A stretch of 64,000 nt of DNA from JACVRW01 sp963739095 (GCA_963739095.1 CAVTZF010000017.1:1-64000); one strand, 5' to 3'; numbered from the stretch's first letter, positions 17,726-26,756 are shown. Made by a program: numbers and translations. Notes: a model not told the origin generated them from the sequence alone.

Positions 17726-19050
17726 GGAGACACGCTGACGCCGTGCGCTGTCTGAACGCCGTGCCCGTTGTGCAAAGGGCCGAGCGAGTGGCGGATCGCG
17801 AACCTTCCGACCTTGCGTCCCACCTCCACTCCCCTGACGCAGGCGAAGCGGAAGTGGAAGCCGGCCACAACGCGTGAGTTCGCATTCTCGAGCTCGGCCT
17901 CCGTGAAGCTGTTCCAGCAGCGCTCGGCGTTCGCGGGGACGGAGGTTGTGGACGTCATGCAGAAGCGAAAGCGGTCCTGTCCGGTGAACCTCCGCAGGAT
18001 CTCGGCTGCCGCGCCTCCGAGGAGGCTGTGGGTCGAGGGGTAGTCCGGAAGGGCCGGCGTCGGACGAAGTGGCAGCCAGTTCGGGTCCGGGCTGGTGTCG
18101 GGGTTGCCGTCCGTCTCTGCCTTCTGGATCGCCGTCACCGGCCGCCAGAACGCGAAGTGCCGCTTCTCGTACCAGCCGGTCACGAATCCGTCGGCCATCC
18201 CCATGTTCAGGAGAGCGAGCAGCCGCGCGGTCCGATGGAGGTCGTAGTCCCGGCGCGACGAGACGATGCTCCCTACACGGCTCCAGCCGACCGGGGAGCC
18301 CTCCGCCCAGAAGTGAGCCAGCTGAGTCTCATCCGCCGTCCGAAGCGGGCTGATGTCCTGACCCAGGCGCTTGACCTCGTTGAAGTCTCTCGCGTACCTG
18401 GCGCTCGCCAGGTCCGGCGGCGGGGGAGGCAGGAACTGGCTGCGGTCGCGGAGCGTGAACGGGCTCACGTTTTGGAACTGGGCTTCGAGCATCGGCGCGA
18501 ACGCCGGAGGGGTCGGCTCCCAGACTCCCGGTCCCGGCGTCGGAGCGAACGGATCTGGAACGTCGAACCCGTCGTTCGCCCGAACGTCGAGCAGGAGTTG
18601 GCCCACCGCTTGGCCGAGCGCCACGCCCGCGATCTCGGCCGGGCCATCGGAAATGCTCGTGAGCGAGTCCACGAGCGCGGCGTCCAGCGATGCCTGGTTT
18701 GCCGGGAAGAAGGAGACGAGCACTCGGTGCGCTGCAGCCGCAGCGGCAGCTTCCGCGTCCGCCTTCCGATCCGAGAGACGCGACGCATAAGTCTCGTATC
18801 GCGGCTCCGCCCCGTTGACGGCGTCGTGCTGGGCGGCGTGCATGATCGCGAGGACGCGCGAGAGCATGACCGGGTTCCCAAAGGCCTGTGAGCGCGCGAT
18901 CTCGCTCCAGGCGCGGACGACCTCGCCCGACCGCCGGCCGTGCTGCGGCTTCGCGATCGCTGCATCTCCAGCAACCGCCGCCAGGACCAGGCCGATGCAG
19001 GCTGTGGACAGGATCCGACCGATCCGATGCACGGCTTCTCCTCCCGTCAT
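17722..19050 (-). CDS. Vanadium-dependent haloperoxidase / PAP2-superfamily exported protein
   Basis: 442 residues with an N-terminal signal peptide (ILSTACIGLVLAAVAGDAAIA). The three PAP2/vanadate motifs are present: KRHFAFWRP (KX6RP), YPSTHS (PSGH variant) and SRVVAGFH (SRX5H). The Asp usually found four residues after the last His is replaced by Ala. Size and motif spacing fit bacterial vanadium-haloperoxidase-like proteins rather than small PAP2 phosphatases; the activity could be haloperoxidase or acid phosphatase. ATG 19050 overlaps the methyltransferase stop, and its own stop overlaps speD, both ATGA, placing it in a four-gene coupled unit. Confidence 0.83.
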   Translation of the reverse strand: MTGGEAVHRIGRILSTACIGLVLAAVAGDAAIAKPQHGRRSGEVVRAWSEIARSQAFGNPVMLSRVLAIMHAAQHDAVNGAEPRYETYASRLSDRKADAEAAAAAAAHRVLVSFFPANQASLDAALVDSLTSISDGPAEIAGVALGQAVGQLLLDVRANDGFDVPDPFAPTPGPGVWEPTPPAFAPMLEAQFQNVSPFTLRDRSQFLPPPPPDLASARYARDFNEVKRLGQDISPLRTADETQLAHFWAEGSPVGWSRVGSIVSSRRDYDLHRTARLLALLNMGMADGFVTGWYEKRHFAFWRPVTAIQKAETDGNPDTSPDPNWLPLRPTPALPDYPSTHSLLGGAAAEILRRFTGQDRFRFCMTSTTSVPANAERCWNSFTEAELENANSRVVAGFHFRFACVRGVEVGRKVGRFAIRHSLGPLHNGHGVQTAHGVSVSP

Positions 19051-19886
19051 GGGTGGGCCTTTCGGCCGGCGGCGACCTTCACCGAGACGGGGAGGGCGAC
19101 GTTCCCGTCGCCAGCGGTGTATTCGCCCACGAGCCGGTCGAATGAGGCCCGGATGCGCGCCAGCGTCTGCTGCGGCTGGCCGAGCAGCAGCGCCCTCGTG
19201 CGGACGGTTCCGTCGCGAAGCAGCTGCCACAGCTCGTCCGCGCTGGACAGGCGATGGGTGAACGAGACGGTTCCCACCTCGACGTCGCTCAGACCGGCGC
19301 CCTGAAGGAGACCGGTGAACTCGGGCTCGTCGGCGAAGCGGAAGAAGGGCGGCCCGACCGGGATGTCGGCGAGCGGCTCGGCGCCCGCTTGGTGCGCCGC
19401 TTCGAGGAAGACGCCGAGGAGGCGCGTCCGCTCGGGGACGTCCCAGGTGGAGAGCGCGACCGTGCCACCCGGCGCGAGCACGCGCGCCATCTCGGCAGCA
19501 GCGTGCTCCGGCCGCCCGAGATGGAGGATGAGGAAGTTCCCGACCACCGAATCGAAGGACCCGTCAGCGAATGGGAGACGCTCGGCGCTCGCCTGCACGA
19601 ACTCGAGCCGCGGATGCAGCCGGCGGGCGAGCGCAACCATCTCCGCCGCCACGTCGACGCCGACCGTCGTTGCGCCGCGTGCGGCGGAGGCCGCGGCCGC
19701 GTAGCCGGGGCCGGTCGCGAGATCGAGGACGCGGGTTTTCGCCCCGACATTCGCCGCGTCGAGCAGCGGCTCGATCACCCGTGTCGTGAGTGACCCGACG
19801 AGCCGGTCGTAGCTCCCTGCTCGCTCGTTCCAGCCAGCCGCCTCGAAGGCATTGAAGGCTTCGGCATCGATTGCCTGCGCGCCCAT
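19047..19886 (-). CDS. Class I SAM-dependent methyltransferase
   Basis: 279 residues with the Rossmann methyltransferase motifs: VLDLATGPGYAA (motif I), VGVDVAAEMV (post I), ERLPFADGSFDSVVGNFLILHL (motif II region, quoted across two motifs) and APGGTVALSTWD (motif III). It belongs to the UbiE/Methyltransf_11-like group; the substrate is unknown. ATG 19886 (MGAQAID) is chosen; ATG 19925 (MRGPRLRAS) is possible and adds 13 residues. It is the first gene of the coupled methyltransferase-haloperoxidase-SpeD-PQ-loop unit, divergent from the LuxR-family regulator 105 bp away. Confidence 0.85.
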   Translation of the reverse strand: MGAQAIDAEAFNAFEAAGWNERAGSYDRLVGSLTTRVIEPLLDAANVGAKTRVLDLATGPGYAAAASAARGATTVGVDVAAEMVALARRLHPRLEFVQASAERLPFADGSFDSVVGNFLILHLGRPEHAAAEMARVLAPGGTVALSTWDVPERTRLLGVFLEAAHQAGAEPLADIPVGPPFFRFADEPEFTGLLQGAGLSDVEVGTVSFTHRLSSADELWQLLRDGTVRTRALLLGQPQQTLARIRASFDRLVGEYTAGDGNVALPVSVKVAAGRKAHP

Positions 19887-19990
19887 TCCGCGTTCGATGC
19901 TGGCCCTAAGGCGGGGTCCGCGCATCGGGCGAACCGCCTTATCTTTCGCGCGCGGGCGCCGCTCAGACTGGGGGGATAATCGAACACGAC

Positions 19991-22960
19991 ATGGAGCCCG
20001 TAGCAGCGTCGCCGAGCCTGGTGGGCCGCTCAGACGAGTTGCGGCGTCTCGAAGCGGCGCTCGCGGGGGCCGCCGAGAGCCGCGGCTCCACGGTGTTGAT
20101 CGCGGGCGAAGCCGGAATCGGCAAGACGCGACTCGCCTCCGAGCTGGGGCAGCGCGCCCGCGAGTCGGGTGCGACGGTCCTGAGCGGGCGTTGCATCGAC
20201 CTCGTCGGCAGCGGCCTGCCCTATCTCCCGCTCGTCGAGGCGCTGCGGCCGCTGCGTGGGTCACCGGCTCTCGCCGACGTCGGCAGCTCGCTGCGTGAGC
20301 TGTCGCGCCTCATTCCGGAGCTGTCGGAGCAGGGCACGCCCGTGCCGCCCGATGCAGGTGGCCCGGACTCGCAGCTCCGACTCTTCGAGGAGACGCTCGC
20401 CGTGCTCGGGCGTGTCAGCGCCGAGGCTCCGCTCGTACTCGTGCTCGAGGACCTGCACTGGGCCGACGGATCGACGCTGGATCTCGTGGCCTTCCTCGCC
20501 CACGCGGCTCGCGAGCAGAGGATGCTGCTCGTCGCGACCTACCGAAGCGACGAGATCGCGCCGGAGAGCTCCCTGCGACCACTCGTCGCCGAGCTCCTGC
20601 GGGCGCGGGAGGCCGCTGCTCTGGCGCTGGAGCCGCTCGGCCGGGACGAGATCGCGCGACTCCTTGTCACGATCGCCCAGGTGCCGCTGCCGGCCGAGCT
20701 CGCGACCGAGATCTGCGAGCGCTCGGAGGGAAATCCCTTCTTCGCCGAGGAGCTCGTCGCGGCGGCCGAACGAGGCGAGGAGACGCTTCCGCAGGTTCTC
20801 CGCGACGTGTTGCTGCTGCGGCTCACCGGCCTCGATGGCGAGACCCAGTCGCTGCTGCGGGTGACTGCGGCCGCCGGCCGCGACGTCCCGTACCGGCTCC
20901 TCGCCGCGGTCGTACCCCTGTCCGAGGCGCAGCTCGTCGAGTCGCTACGCCGGGCGGTCGAGCACGACGTACTTGTGCCCGACCAGCCGGCGGGGTCGTT
21001 CCGGTTCCGGCACGCGCTCCTGGCCGAGGCGATCTACGCGACCGTCCTCCCGGGCGAGCGCGAGGAGCTCCACGCGCGCCTCGCCCGCGCCCTCGGCGAC
21101 GACCCTGCCCTCGCCGCAACCTCGATCGCCGGCGAGCTGGCGCATCACTGGGCGGCGGCCGGGAGGCCGGTCGAGGCGCTGCAGGCGTCCGTCGACGCGG
21201 CCAGGGACGCAGCGGCCGTGTCGGGGCCGTCTGAGGCGTTCCAGCACCTCGAACGCGTGCTCGAGCTCTGGCCGCAGGTGGACGATCCCGGAGCTCTGCT
21301 CGGACTGGAGCTCCCGGCGGTCCTCGACTGGGCTGCGGAGGTCGCCTTCTTCGCGGGCGCCGCGGGGCAAGCCGCCGAGCTCATCCGGCGGGCGATCTCC
21401 CTGGCCGATCCCGCCGATGAGGTGCGGCTGGGTCTGTTGTACGAGCGGCTCGGCACGTTCCTGCTCCCCCCGTCGGACGGCGATCGCGAGGCTGCTCTGG
21501 CGGCGTACAACCGGGCCACCGAGCTCGTTCCCGAGCAGCCGCCCTCGGCGGAGCGCGTTCGTGTGGTCGGGGCGCTCGGCCACGCGCTCATGCTCTCCGG
21601 GCGGTTCGCCGAGTCCCGCGCTGCATGCGAGGAAGCGCTCGCGGTCGCCGACGCGATCGGGGACGATCGACCGGCCCTGCGGGCGCTCGGCATCCTCGGC
21701 GTCGACCTCTATCACCTCGGCCGGAGCGCCGAGGGGATCGAGTGCCTGCGGGACGCCCGCCGGCGCGCAAGGGAGCGCGGCATGGTGCCGGACGAGCTCC
21801 GGACGTACGTCAATCTCTCGGACATGCTGATGATCGGAGGCAGGCTGCCGGAGGCGGCTCGGGACGCGCTCGAGGGGCTGGCGGCAGCTCGCCGGCTCGG
21901 GTACGAGCGAAGCACCGGGATCGTCATGGCGGCCAACGCCGCGGAGGCGCTCCTCGGCCTGGGCGACTGGGCACGCGCCGAGGAGGTGCTCGACGCCGCC
22001 CTCCGCGCACCCGGCGGCTTCCGGCGGGAGGCGCTGCACCTCGTCCGCGCGGAGCTGGCGCTCGGGCGCGGCGAGCTCGAGCTGGCGCGGCGGCACCTCG
22101 AATCGGGCTCGCGAGCGACGCTCGAGCCGCAGTCGACCGCCCCCTACGCCTGCCTCCAGGCGGAGCTCGCCCTCTGGGAGGGACGCCCGGAGGCGGCGGC
22201 CATCGCGCTCGACGAGGTGCTGCGCAGCATCGCGCAGGATGACGTTCAGATCCGCGGGGCGCGGCTCTGCGCCCTGGCCTTGCGCGCCGAGACCGAGCGG
22301 GCGCAGCTCGCGGCTGTTCGGCGCGACGTAACCGGTGTTGACGAGGCGCGGCAACGAGCCAAGCGTCTGCTCGATCGAGCGCGACGCTCGGCCGCCGACA
22401 CGGCAGCCGTGACGCCGGACGCCGCGGGCTGGCTCGCAATCGCCGAAGCGGAGCACAGTCGCATCGAAGGCCGCTCCAGCCCCGAGCGGTGGGAGTCTGC
22501 CATCGCCGTCTGGGACGAGCTGGAGCGCCCGTATCCCGCTGCCTACTGCCGCTGGCGCTATGCGGAGGCGCTGCTCTCGGCCGGCTCGTCGCGAATGGAA
22601 GCAGCGATCCCCGCGCGCGAGGCGCACCGGATCGCGAGCGATCTCGGCGCGCGGCTCCTGCAGGGCGAGCTCGAGTTGCTCGCTCGGAGGGCCCGCATCG
22701 ATCTCACGGATCACAGCGCGGAAGAGCCGCTCGACGAGGAGGATGCCCTCGGCCTGACCCCGCGCGAACGCGAGGTGCTCCAGCTGCTCGCACGCGGCTA
22801 CACCAACCGGGAGATAGCGACAGAGCTCGTCATCAGCGTCAAGACAGCGAGCGTCCACGTCTCGCACATCCTCCGCAAGCTCGACGTGCCGAGTCGTATC
22901 GACGCAGCGCAGATCGCACACCGGCTCACGCCGCCTCCGCTCGTCGCGCCCGAAGACTGA
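19991..22960 (+). CDS. LAL-type LuxR family ATPase regulator
   Basis: 989-residue large ATP-binding regulator of the LuxR family. N-terminal AAA/STAND ATPase: Walker A GEAGIGKTRLA (about 35), Walker B LVLVLEDLHWADGS. A long TPR-like helical region occupies the middle. The C-terminal LuxR helix-turn-helix reads LTPREREVLQLLARGYTNREI followed by VKTASVHVSHILRKL. LAL proteins activate nearby genes in response to ligands or protein partners. Its position divergent from the four-gene methyltransferase unit makes that unit a candidate target. ATG 19991 sits behind a GGGGGATAAT-like sequence. Confidence 0.92.
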   Translation: MEPVAASPSLVGRSDELRRLEAALAGAAESRGSTVLIAGEAGIGKTRLASELGQRARESGATVLSGRCIDLVGSGLPYLPLVEALRPLRGSPALADVGSSLRELSRLIPELSEQGTPVPPDAGGPDSQLRLFEETLAVLGRVSAEAPLVLVLEDLHWADGSTLDLVAFLAHAAREQRMLLVATYRSDEIAPESSLRPLVAELLRAREAAALALEPLGRDEIARLLVTIAQVPLPAELATEICERSEGNPFFAEELVAAAERGEETLPQVLRDVLLLRLTGLDGETQSLLRVTAAAGRDVPYRLLAAVVPLSEAQLVESLRRAVEHDVLVPDQPAGSFRFRHALLAEAIYATVLPGEREELHARLARALGDDPALAATSIAGELAHHWAAAGRPVEALQASVDAARDAAAVSGPSEAFQHLERVLELWPQVDDPGALLGLELPAVLDWAAEVAFFAGAAGQAAELIRRAISLADPADEVRLGLLYERLGTFLLPPSDGDREAALAAYNRATELVPEQPPSAERVRVVGALGHALMLSGRFAESRAACEEALAVADAIGDDRPALRALGILGVDLYHLGRSAEGIECLRDARRRARERGMVPDELRTYVNLSDMLMIGGRLPEAARDALEGLAAARRLGYERSTGIVMAANAAEALLGLGDWARAEEVLDAALRAPGGFRREALHLVRAELALGRGELELARRHLESGSRATLEPQSTAPYACLQAELALWEGRPEAAAIALDEVLRSIAQDDVQIRGARLCALALRAETERAQLAAVRRDVTGVDEARQRAKRLLDRARRSAADTAAVTPDAAGWLAIAEAEHSRIEGRSSPERWESAIAVWDELERPYPAAYCRWRYAEALLSAGSSRMEAAIPAREAHRIASDLGARLLQGELELLARRARIDLTDHSAEEPLDEEDALGLTPREREVLQLLARGYTNREIATELVISVKTASVHVSHILRKLDVPSRIDAAQIAHRLTPPPLVAPED

Positions 22961-22977
22961 CCAGCCCGCGCCCGCCG

Positions 22978-24128
22978 TCAGGGCCGTCCCGCGAACCAAT
23001 AGCTGTTCGCGGTCGTTTTGCTGCAGTGGAGCTTCACCTGGTACGAGTTTGTGTTGATGCTCCAGCTGGTCGCGCTCGAGTTCGGGAAGCCGGTCAACGT
23101 TCCGATCGCCCACCCGCCTGACGTCTTGATCCCCGTGATCGAGACGCCGATCGGTCCCAGGCCGCTGACCTCGACGCCCATCGGCAGCGACGTGCCGGCG
23201 GGCGCGTAGTCGTGCGCGTAGAGGTAGGGGTGTGTGGCAGGGCACTTGTAGGCGGGCACGTTCTCGCTGTCCCAGAGCTGGCTGAGACTGCGTGCATGGA
23301 ACGAGCTGACGGCGCAAATGGTTTGCGCCTCCTTGTCGCAGGGCGCCGAGTAGGGGTTGTCGGTGCTGCCGTCCCCGGTGATGGGTTTTTGTTGGGCGGT
23401 GTGGGTTGCCGGCGCCTGGCTGGCGGGCTGGCGGTAGAGGACGATCGAGGCTTGGCTGCGGCAGCGGGGGTGGAGCCGGTCGCCGCGGTCGACGATGATG
23501 CGGTTGGTCGAGCCGGGCGAGCAGTGGACGCGGTCGCGGTGGCTGCCGTCGGCGACGTCGACGTGGTTTGTTCCGGTCCCCGTGATCACGACCGTGTTTC
23601 CCTGCCGATCGAAGAAGCGGTCGTCGCCGGGGCCGCCGTGCAGCCGATCGTGGCCAGGGCCGCCGCGGATCAGGTCGTGCCCGTGGCCGCCGACGATCCG
23701 GTCGTGTCCGGCGCCGCCATGGATGAGGTCATGGCCGTGGCCGCCGTGCAGCCGATCGTGGCCGCCGAAGCCATGAATCAGGTCGTGGCCAGGGCCGCCG
23801 TGAACGACGCCGCCGGCCCCGCGGACGCCGAGCTGGTCGTGGCCGCGGCCGCCGACGATCCGCTGGCTGGCGCCGAGCCCGAGGATGAAGTTGACCCGGC
23901 CGGGCACCCCCACAAGCCGCGCCCCCGCGACGCTCGCCACCTGCGTGTTGCCACCAACCAGCGCCCCGGGATCGAGCCGCAGCAGCCGGATCGCCAGCCT
24001 ATCCCTGTCGCTGAGGCCCCCCGCCTGCGCATCCTCCAGCACCACCGCAGCGGCCGCCCCCACAACGACCACCACCGCCAAGACCCAACCAGCATCCGTG
24101 TCCAACGCAGGCAGGCAAACACGAGCAT
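22978..24128 (-). CDS. Secreted RTX-type calcium-binding repeat protein, downstream paralogue, frameshift in signal region
   Basis: About 380 residues. The first two thirds carry roughly nine RTX nonapeptides (GGxGHDxU pattern, for example GGPGHDLIHG and GGHGHDLIRG), which form calcium-bound beta rolls outside the cell. The last 140 residues have four Cys and a VEVSGLGPIGVSITG core shared with the upstream paralogue. ATG 24128 has an AGGAGA ribosome-binding site and encodes MLVFACLRWTRMLVG, but joins the VVVVVGAAAAVV signal region only after adding one base near 24077-24090. The uninterrupted frame begins at TTG 24105. Function unknown. Confidence 0.72.
23434..24128. repeat. Direct repeat copy A (5' part of downstream RTX gene)
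   Basis: About 690 bp that by eye match copy B at 24592-25288 base for base from 23434 to about 24078, with an offset of 1158. The match is then broken only by a small 2-nt length difference near the start codon. Outside this block the two genes are much more different, which indicates recent duplication or gene conversion confined to the N-terminal coding half. Confidence 0.9.
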
Positions 24129-24138
24129 CAAGAATCTC

Positions 24139-25288
24139 CTAGCCGGGGTAGCGGTTCGACTCGCTCTTGGTGCAGTGGAGCTTCACCTGGTACGAGTTCG
24201 AGTCGACGCTCCAGCTCGTCGCACTCGAGTTGGCGCCGCCGGTCCTGGTCCCGACGGCATATGACGAGAGGTTCAGAAGGCCCTCCCAGACCGTCAGTTT
24301 GCCCGTGATGGAGACGCCGATCGGCCCGAGCCCGGCCACCTCGACGCCCTTCGGCAGCGCTGTGCCAAAGGGCGCGTAGTTCTGCGAATAGAGGTATGGG
24401 TGCGAGGTCGGGCACTTGTAGGCGGGCACGTACTCGTTCGCCCAGAGCCCGGAGAGGCTGCGCCCCGGGAAGGAGCTCACGACGCAGTCGGTCTGCTTCT
24501 CGTCGTCGCAGGGCGCGATGTACGGGTCGTCATTGGTGCCGTCCCCTGTGACGGGTTTCTTCCGCTGGGCGGTGTGGGTGCCCGGCTGTATGTAGAGGAC
24601 GATCGAGGCTTGGCTGCGGCAGCGGGGGTGGAGCCGGTCGCCGCGGTCGACGATGATGCGGTTGGTCGAGCCGGGCGAGCAGTGGACGCGGTCGCGGTGG
24701 CTGCCGTCGGCGACGTCGACGTGGTTTGTTCCGGTCCCCGTGATCACGACCGTGTTTCCCTGCCGATCGAAGAAGCGGTCGTCGCCGGGGCCGCCGTGCA
24801 GCCGATCGTGGCCAGGGCCGCCGCGGATCAGGTCGTGCCCGTGGCCGCCGACGATCCGGTCGTGTCCGGCGCCGCCATGGATGAGGTCATGGCCGTGGCC
24901 GCCGTGCAGCCGATCGTGGCCGCCGAAGCCATGAATCAGGTCGTGGCCAGGGCCGCCGTGAACGACGCCGCCGGCCCCGCGGACGCCGAGCTGGTCGTGG
25001 CCGCGGCCGCCGACGATCCGCTGGCTGGCGCCGAGCCCGAGGATGAAGTTGACCCGGCCGGGCACCCCCACAAGCCGCGCCCCCGCGACGCTCGCCACCT
25101 GCGTGTTGCCACCAACCAGCGCCCCGGGATCGAGCCGCAGCAGCCGGATCGCCAGCCTATCCCTGTCGCTGAGGCCCCCCGCCTGCGCATCCTCCAGCAC
25201 CACCGCAGCGGCCGCCCCCACAACGACCACCACCGCCGAGGACCCCAACCAGCATCCGTGTCCAACGCAGGCAGGCAAACACGAGCAT
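24139..25288 (-). CDS. Secreted RTX-type calcium-binding repeat protein, upstream paralogue, frameshift in signal region
   Basis: About 382 residues, upstream twin of the gene ten bp downstream. The mature N-terminal 200 residues, including all GGxGHDxU repeats up to SQASIVLY, are the same as in the twin. The C-terminal 145 residues are related but clearly diverged, with GDGTNDDPYIAPC and VEVAGLGPIGVSITG. ATG 25288 has a perfect AGGAGG six bp upstream and encodes MLVFACLRWTRMLVG. It reaches the hydrophobic signal region only after removing one base near 25236-25250. The uninterrupted frame starts at TTG 25278. Calcium binding is inferred from the repeats. Confidence 0.72.
24592..25288. repeat. 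Direct repeat copy B (5' part of upstream RTX gene)
   Basis: Partner of copy A at 23434-24128. It holds the RTX nonapeptide coding region and the start codon with its ribosome-binding site. Because the identity is long and uninterrupted, it is also a place where short-read assembly could err. Confidence 0.9.
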
Positions 25289-25398
25289 CCAAACCCTCCT
25301 AGGCTGAGGCCGCGACGCTACCAAACTCTCCGACGCCGACCAAATGGGGTAGAGAGCCCACGCGCTCGCGGTGCTGCTCCGACCGAATCGGCCGTCGA

Positions 25399-25457
25399 GA
25401 TCGCGATCCGCTCCGCCGCGTGCGAGTGATCGCGTTTGGCTATCACGCGATCGCGAT
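25399..25457. promoter_or_regulatory. Cluster of GATCGCG inverted sites between divergent RTX and cupredoxin genes
   Basis: The 211-bp gap 25289-25499 contains three related sites: GATCGCGATC (25399-25408, perfect palindrome), GATCGCG (25428-25434) facing CGCGATC (25446-25452) across 11 bp, and ATCGCGAT (25450-25457). Their clustering between divergent genes suggests a regulator-binding region. No known regulator is matched. Confidence 0.4.
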
Positions 25458-25499
25458 TCCGGGCCGCGCGGCGCGCCCTCCGACCTACCGTTCACAGGC

Positions 25500-25892
25500 A
25501 TGCGCCCCGCTCATTTCTTCAGCTCGCTCCTCGCCATCGCGGTGTCGGCCATGCTGCTCGCCGCATGCGGTGGTGGAGACGACGGGAACGACGCATCGGC
25601 GAGCAGCAGCTCCGCGTCTTCCCAGTCGGGTTCCAGCACGAGCTCGAGCGAGGTGACGATCAGCGATTTCAAGTTCAAGCCCGCCACCATCACCGTCGCG
25701 GGCGGCGCTCAGGTCACCGTGACCAACGACGACAGCACTGCACACACCGCCACTGCCGACGACGGCAACAGCTTCGATACGGGCACAGTGGACGCCGGCT
25801 CTTCAGGGACGATCAGCGTGAAGAAGCCGGGCAGCTACCCGTATCACTGCGACATTCACCCGTTCATGCACGGCAAGCTCGTCGTCAAGTAG
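25500..25892 (+). CDS. Cupredoxin (plastocyanin/azurin-like) lipoprotein
   Basis: 130 residues. The lipoprotein signal SAMLLAACGGG ends at the acylated Cys, followed by a Ser-rich linker. The cupredoxin domain begins EVTISDFKFKPATITV and has type 1 copper ligands His in STAHTAT and Cys, His, His/Met in YHCDIHPFMHGKL. It likely carries electrons at the outer face of the membrane. ATG 25500 gives the lipobox; the open frame continues 129 nt upstream without signal character. It is divergent from the RTX genes. Confidence 0.92.
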   Translation: MRPAHFFSSLLAIAVSAMLLAACGGGDDGNDASASSSSASSQSGSSTSSSEVTISDFKFKPATITVAGGAQVTVTNDDSTAHTATADDGNSFDTGTVDAGSSGTISVKKPGSYPYHCDIHPFMHGKLVVK

Positions 25893-25937
25893 TTGCCGCG
25901 TCAGCCCTCTGGCGGGCCCCAATGGGGGCGCCGGCGC

Positions 25938-26756
25938 CTACGCCGCGCGAACCTCGAACTGGCTGAGCGTCACAGGGCCGAACGACGTGATCAGCGCGAC
26001 GTCGACGGCGTCGCGGCCACGCCCGACGACCACGCGGCCGACGCGGCGGCGGTTGTTGCGGGCGTCGAAGGTGTGCCATGTGCCGTCGAGGTAGACCTCG
26101 AACCACGCTGCGAAGTCCATCGGCTCGGCGGGCAGCGGGGCGTCAATCTCCGGGATGTACCCGCACACATAGCGGGCCGGGATGTTCAACGCGCGGCAGA
26201 ACGTGATCGCCAGGTGCGCGAAGTCGCGGCAGACGCCCTGGCCGGCGCGGTAGGCGTCGACCGCCGTGGTCCATGGGTTCGACGCGCCGGCCATCCATTC
26301 GAGGTGACCGTGCACGAAGTCGACGATCGCCTGGACGCGCTCCCAGCCGGGTGCGAGGTCGCCGAAGCGCTGCCACGCCTCGTGGCCAAGCTCGTCGGGC
26401 AGGCAGAACCGGCTCGGCATGAGGAATGCGATGTGCTCGTCGGGCAGCGCCATGATCGGCGTCTCCGGCGTGCCAGGCGAGATCCGGTCGCGCGGCGAAG
26501 ACAGCACGACCTCGGCCTCGTAGACGATCTGTGACGCGCCCGCGGGGATGGTGACCCGTTCGCAGCGGTTGCCGAAGAGGTCGATGTAGCCGTGGTGATC
26601 GGCGCCGGTCTCCCAGTGTTCGGCCCGCACTTGCAGGTCGCGCCCCGATGGCGCGACCTGGAGCACCGCCGAAACGGGCTGCGGCGTCTCGAGACCGAAG
26701 GTGCATCCCACGGTGAGGGCCAGCGGCCTGTCGTCGTCGACGGGAACGCGGTGCAC
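25938..26756 (-). CDS. Transglutaminase-like family protein
   Basis: 272 residues. The transglutaminase/protease-like core has the nucleophile in GVCRDFAHLAI and the segment MDFAAWFEVYLDGTWHTFDAR. In most family members the second motif contains the catalytic His just before the AW pair; here that position is Ala, so activity may differ or use another His. An N-terminal beta domain contains LQVAPSGRDLQ. Proteins of this type occur beside circularly permuted ATP-grasp genes, but none is near. GTG 26756 is the only start near the N-terminus. Confidence 0.82.
   Translation of the reverse strand: MHRVPVDDDRPLALTVGCTFGLETPQPVSAVLQVAPSGRDLQVRAEHWETGADHHGYIDLFGNRCERVTIPAGASQIVYEAEVVLSSPRDRISPGTPETPIMALPDEHIAFLMPSRFCLPDELGHEAWQRFGDLAPGWERVQAIVDFVHGHLEWMAGASNPWTTAVDAYRAGQGVCRDFAHLAITFCRALNIPARYVCGYIPEIDAPLPAEPMDFAAWFEVYLDGTWHTFDARNNRRRVGRVVVGRGRDAVDVALITSFGPVTLSQFEVRAA

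Noticed and set aside
17722..19050. Considered as an ordinary small PAP2 lipid phosphatase
   Set aside because: It is 442 residues, exported, and the motif spacing fits vanadium-haloperoxidase-like proteins better, although the activity is not proven.
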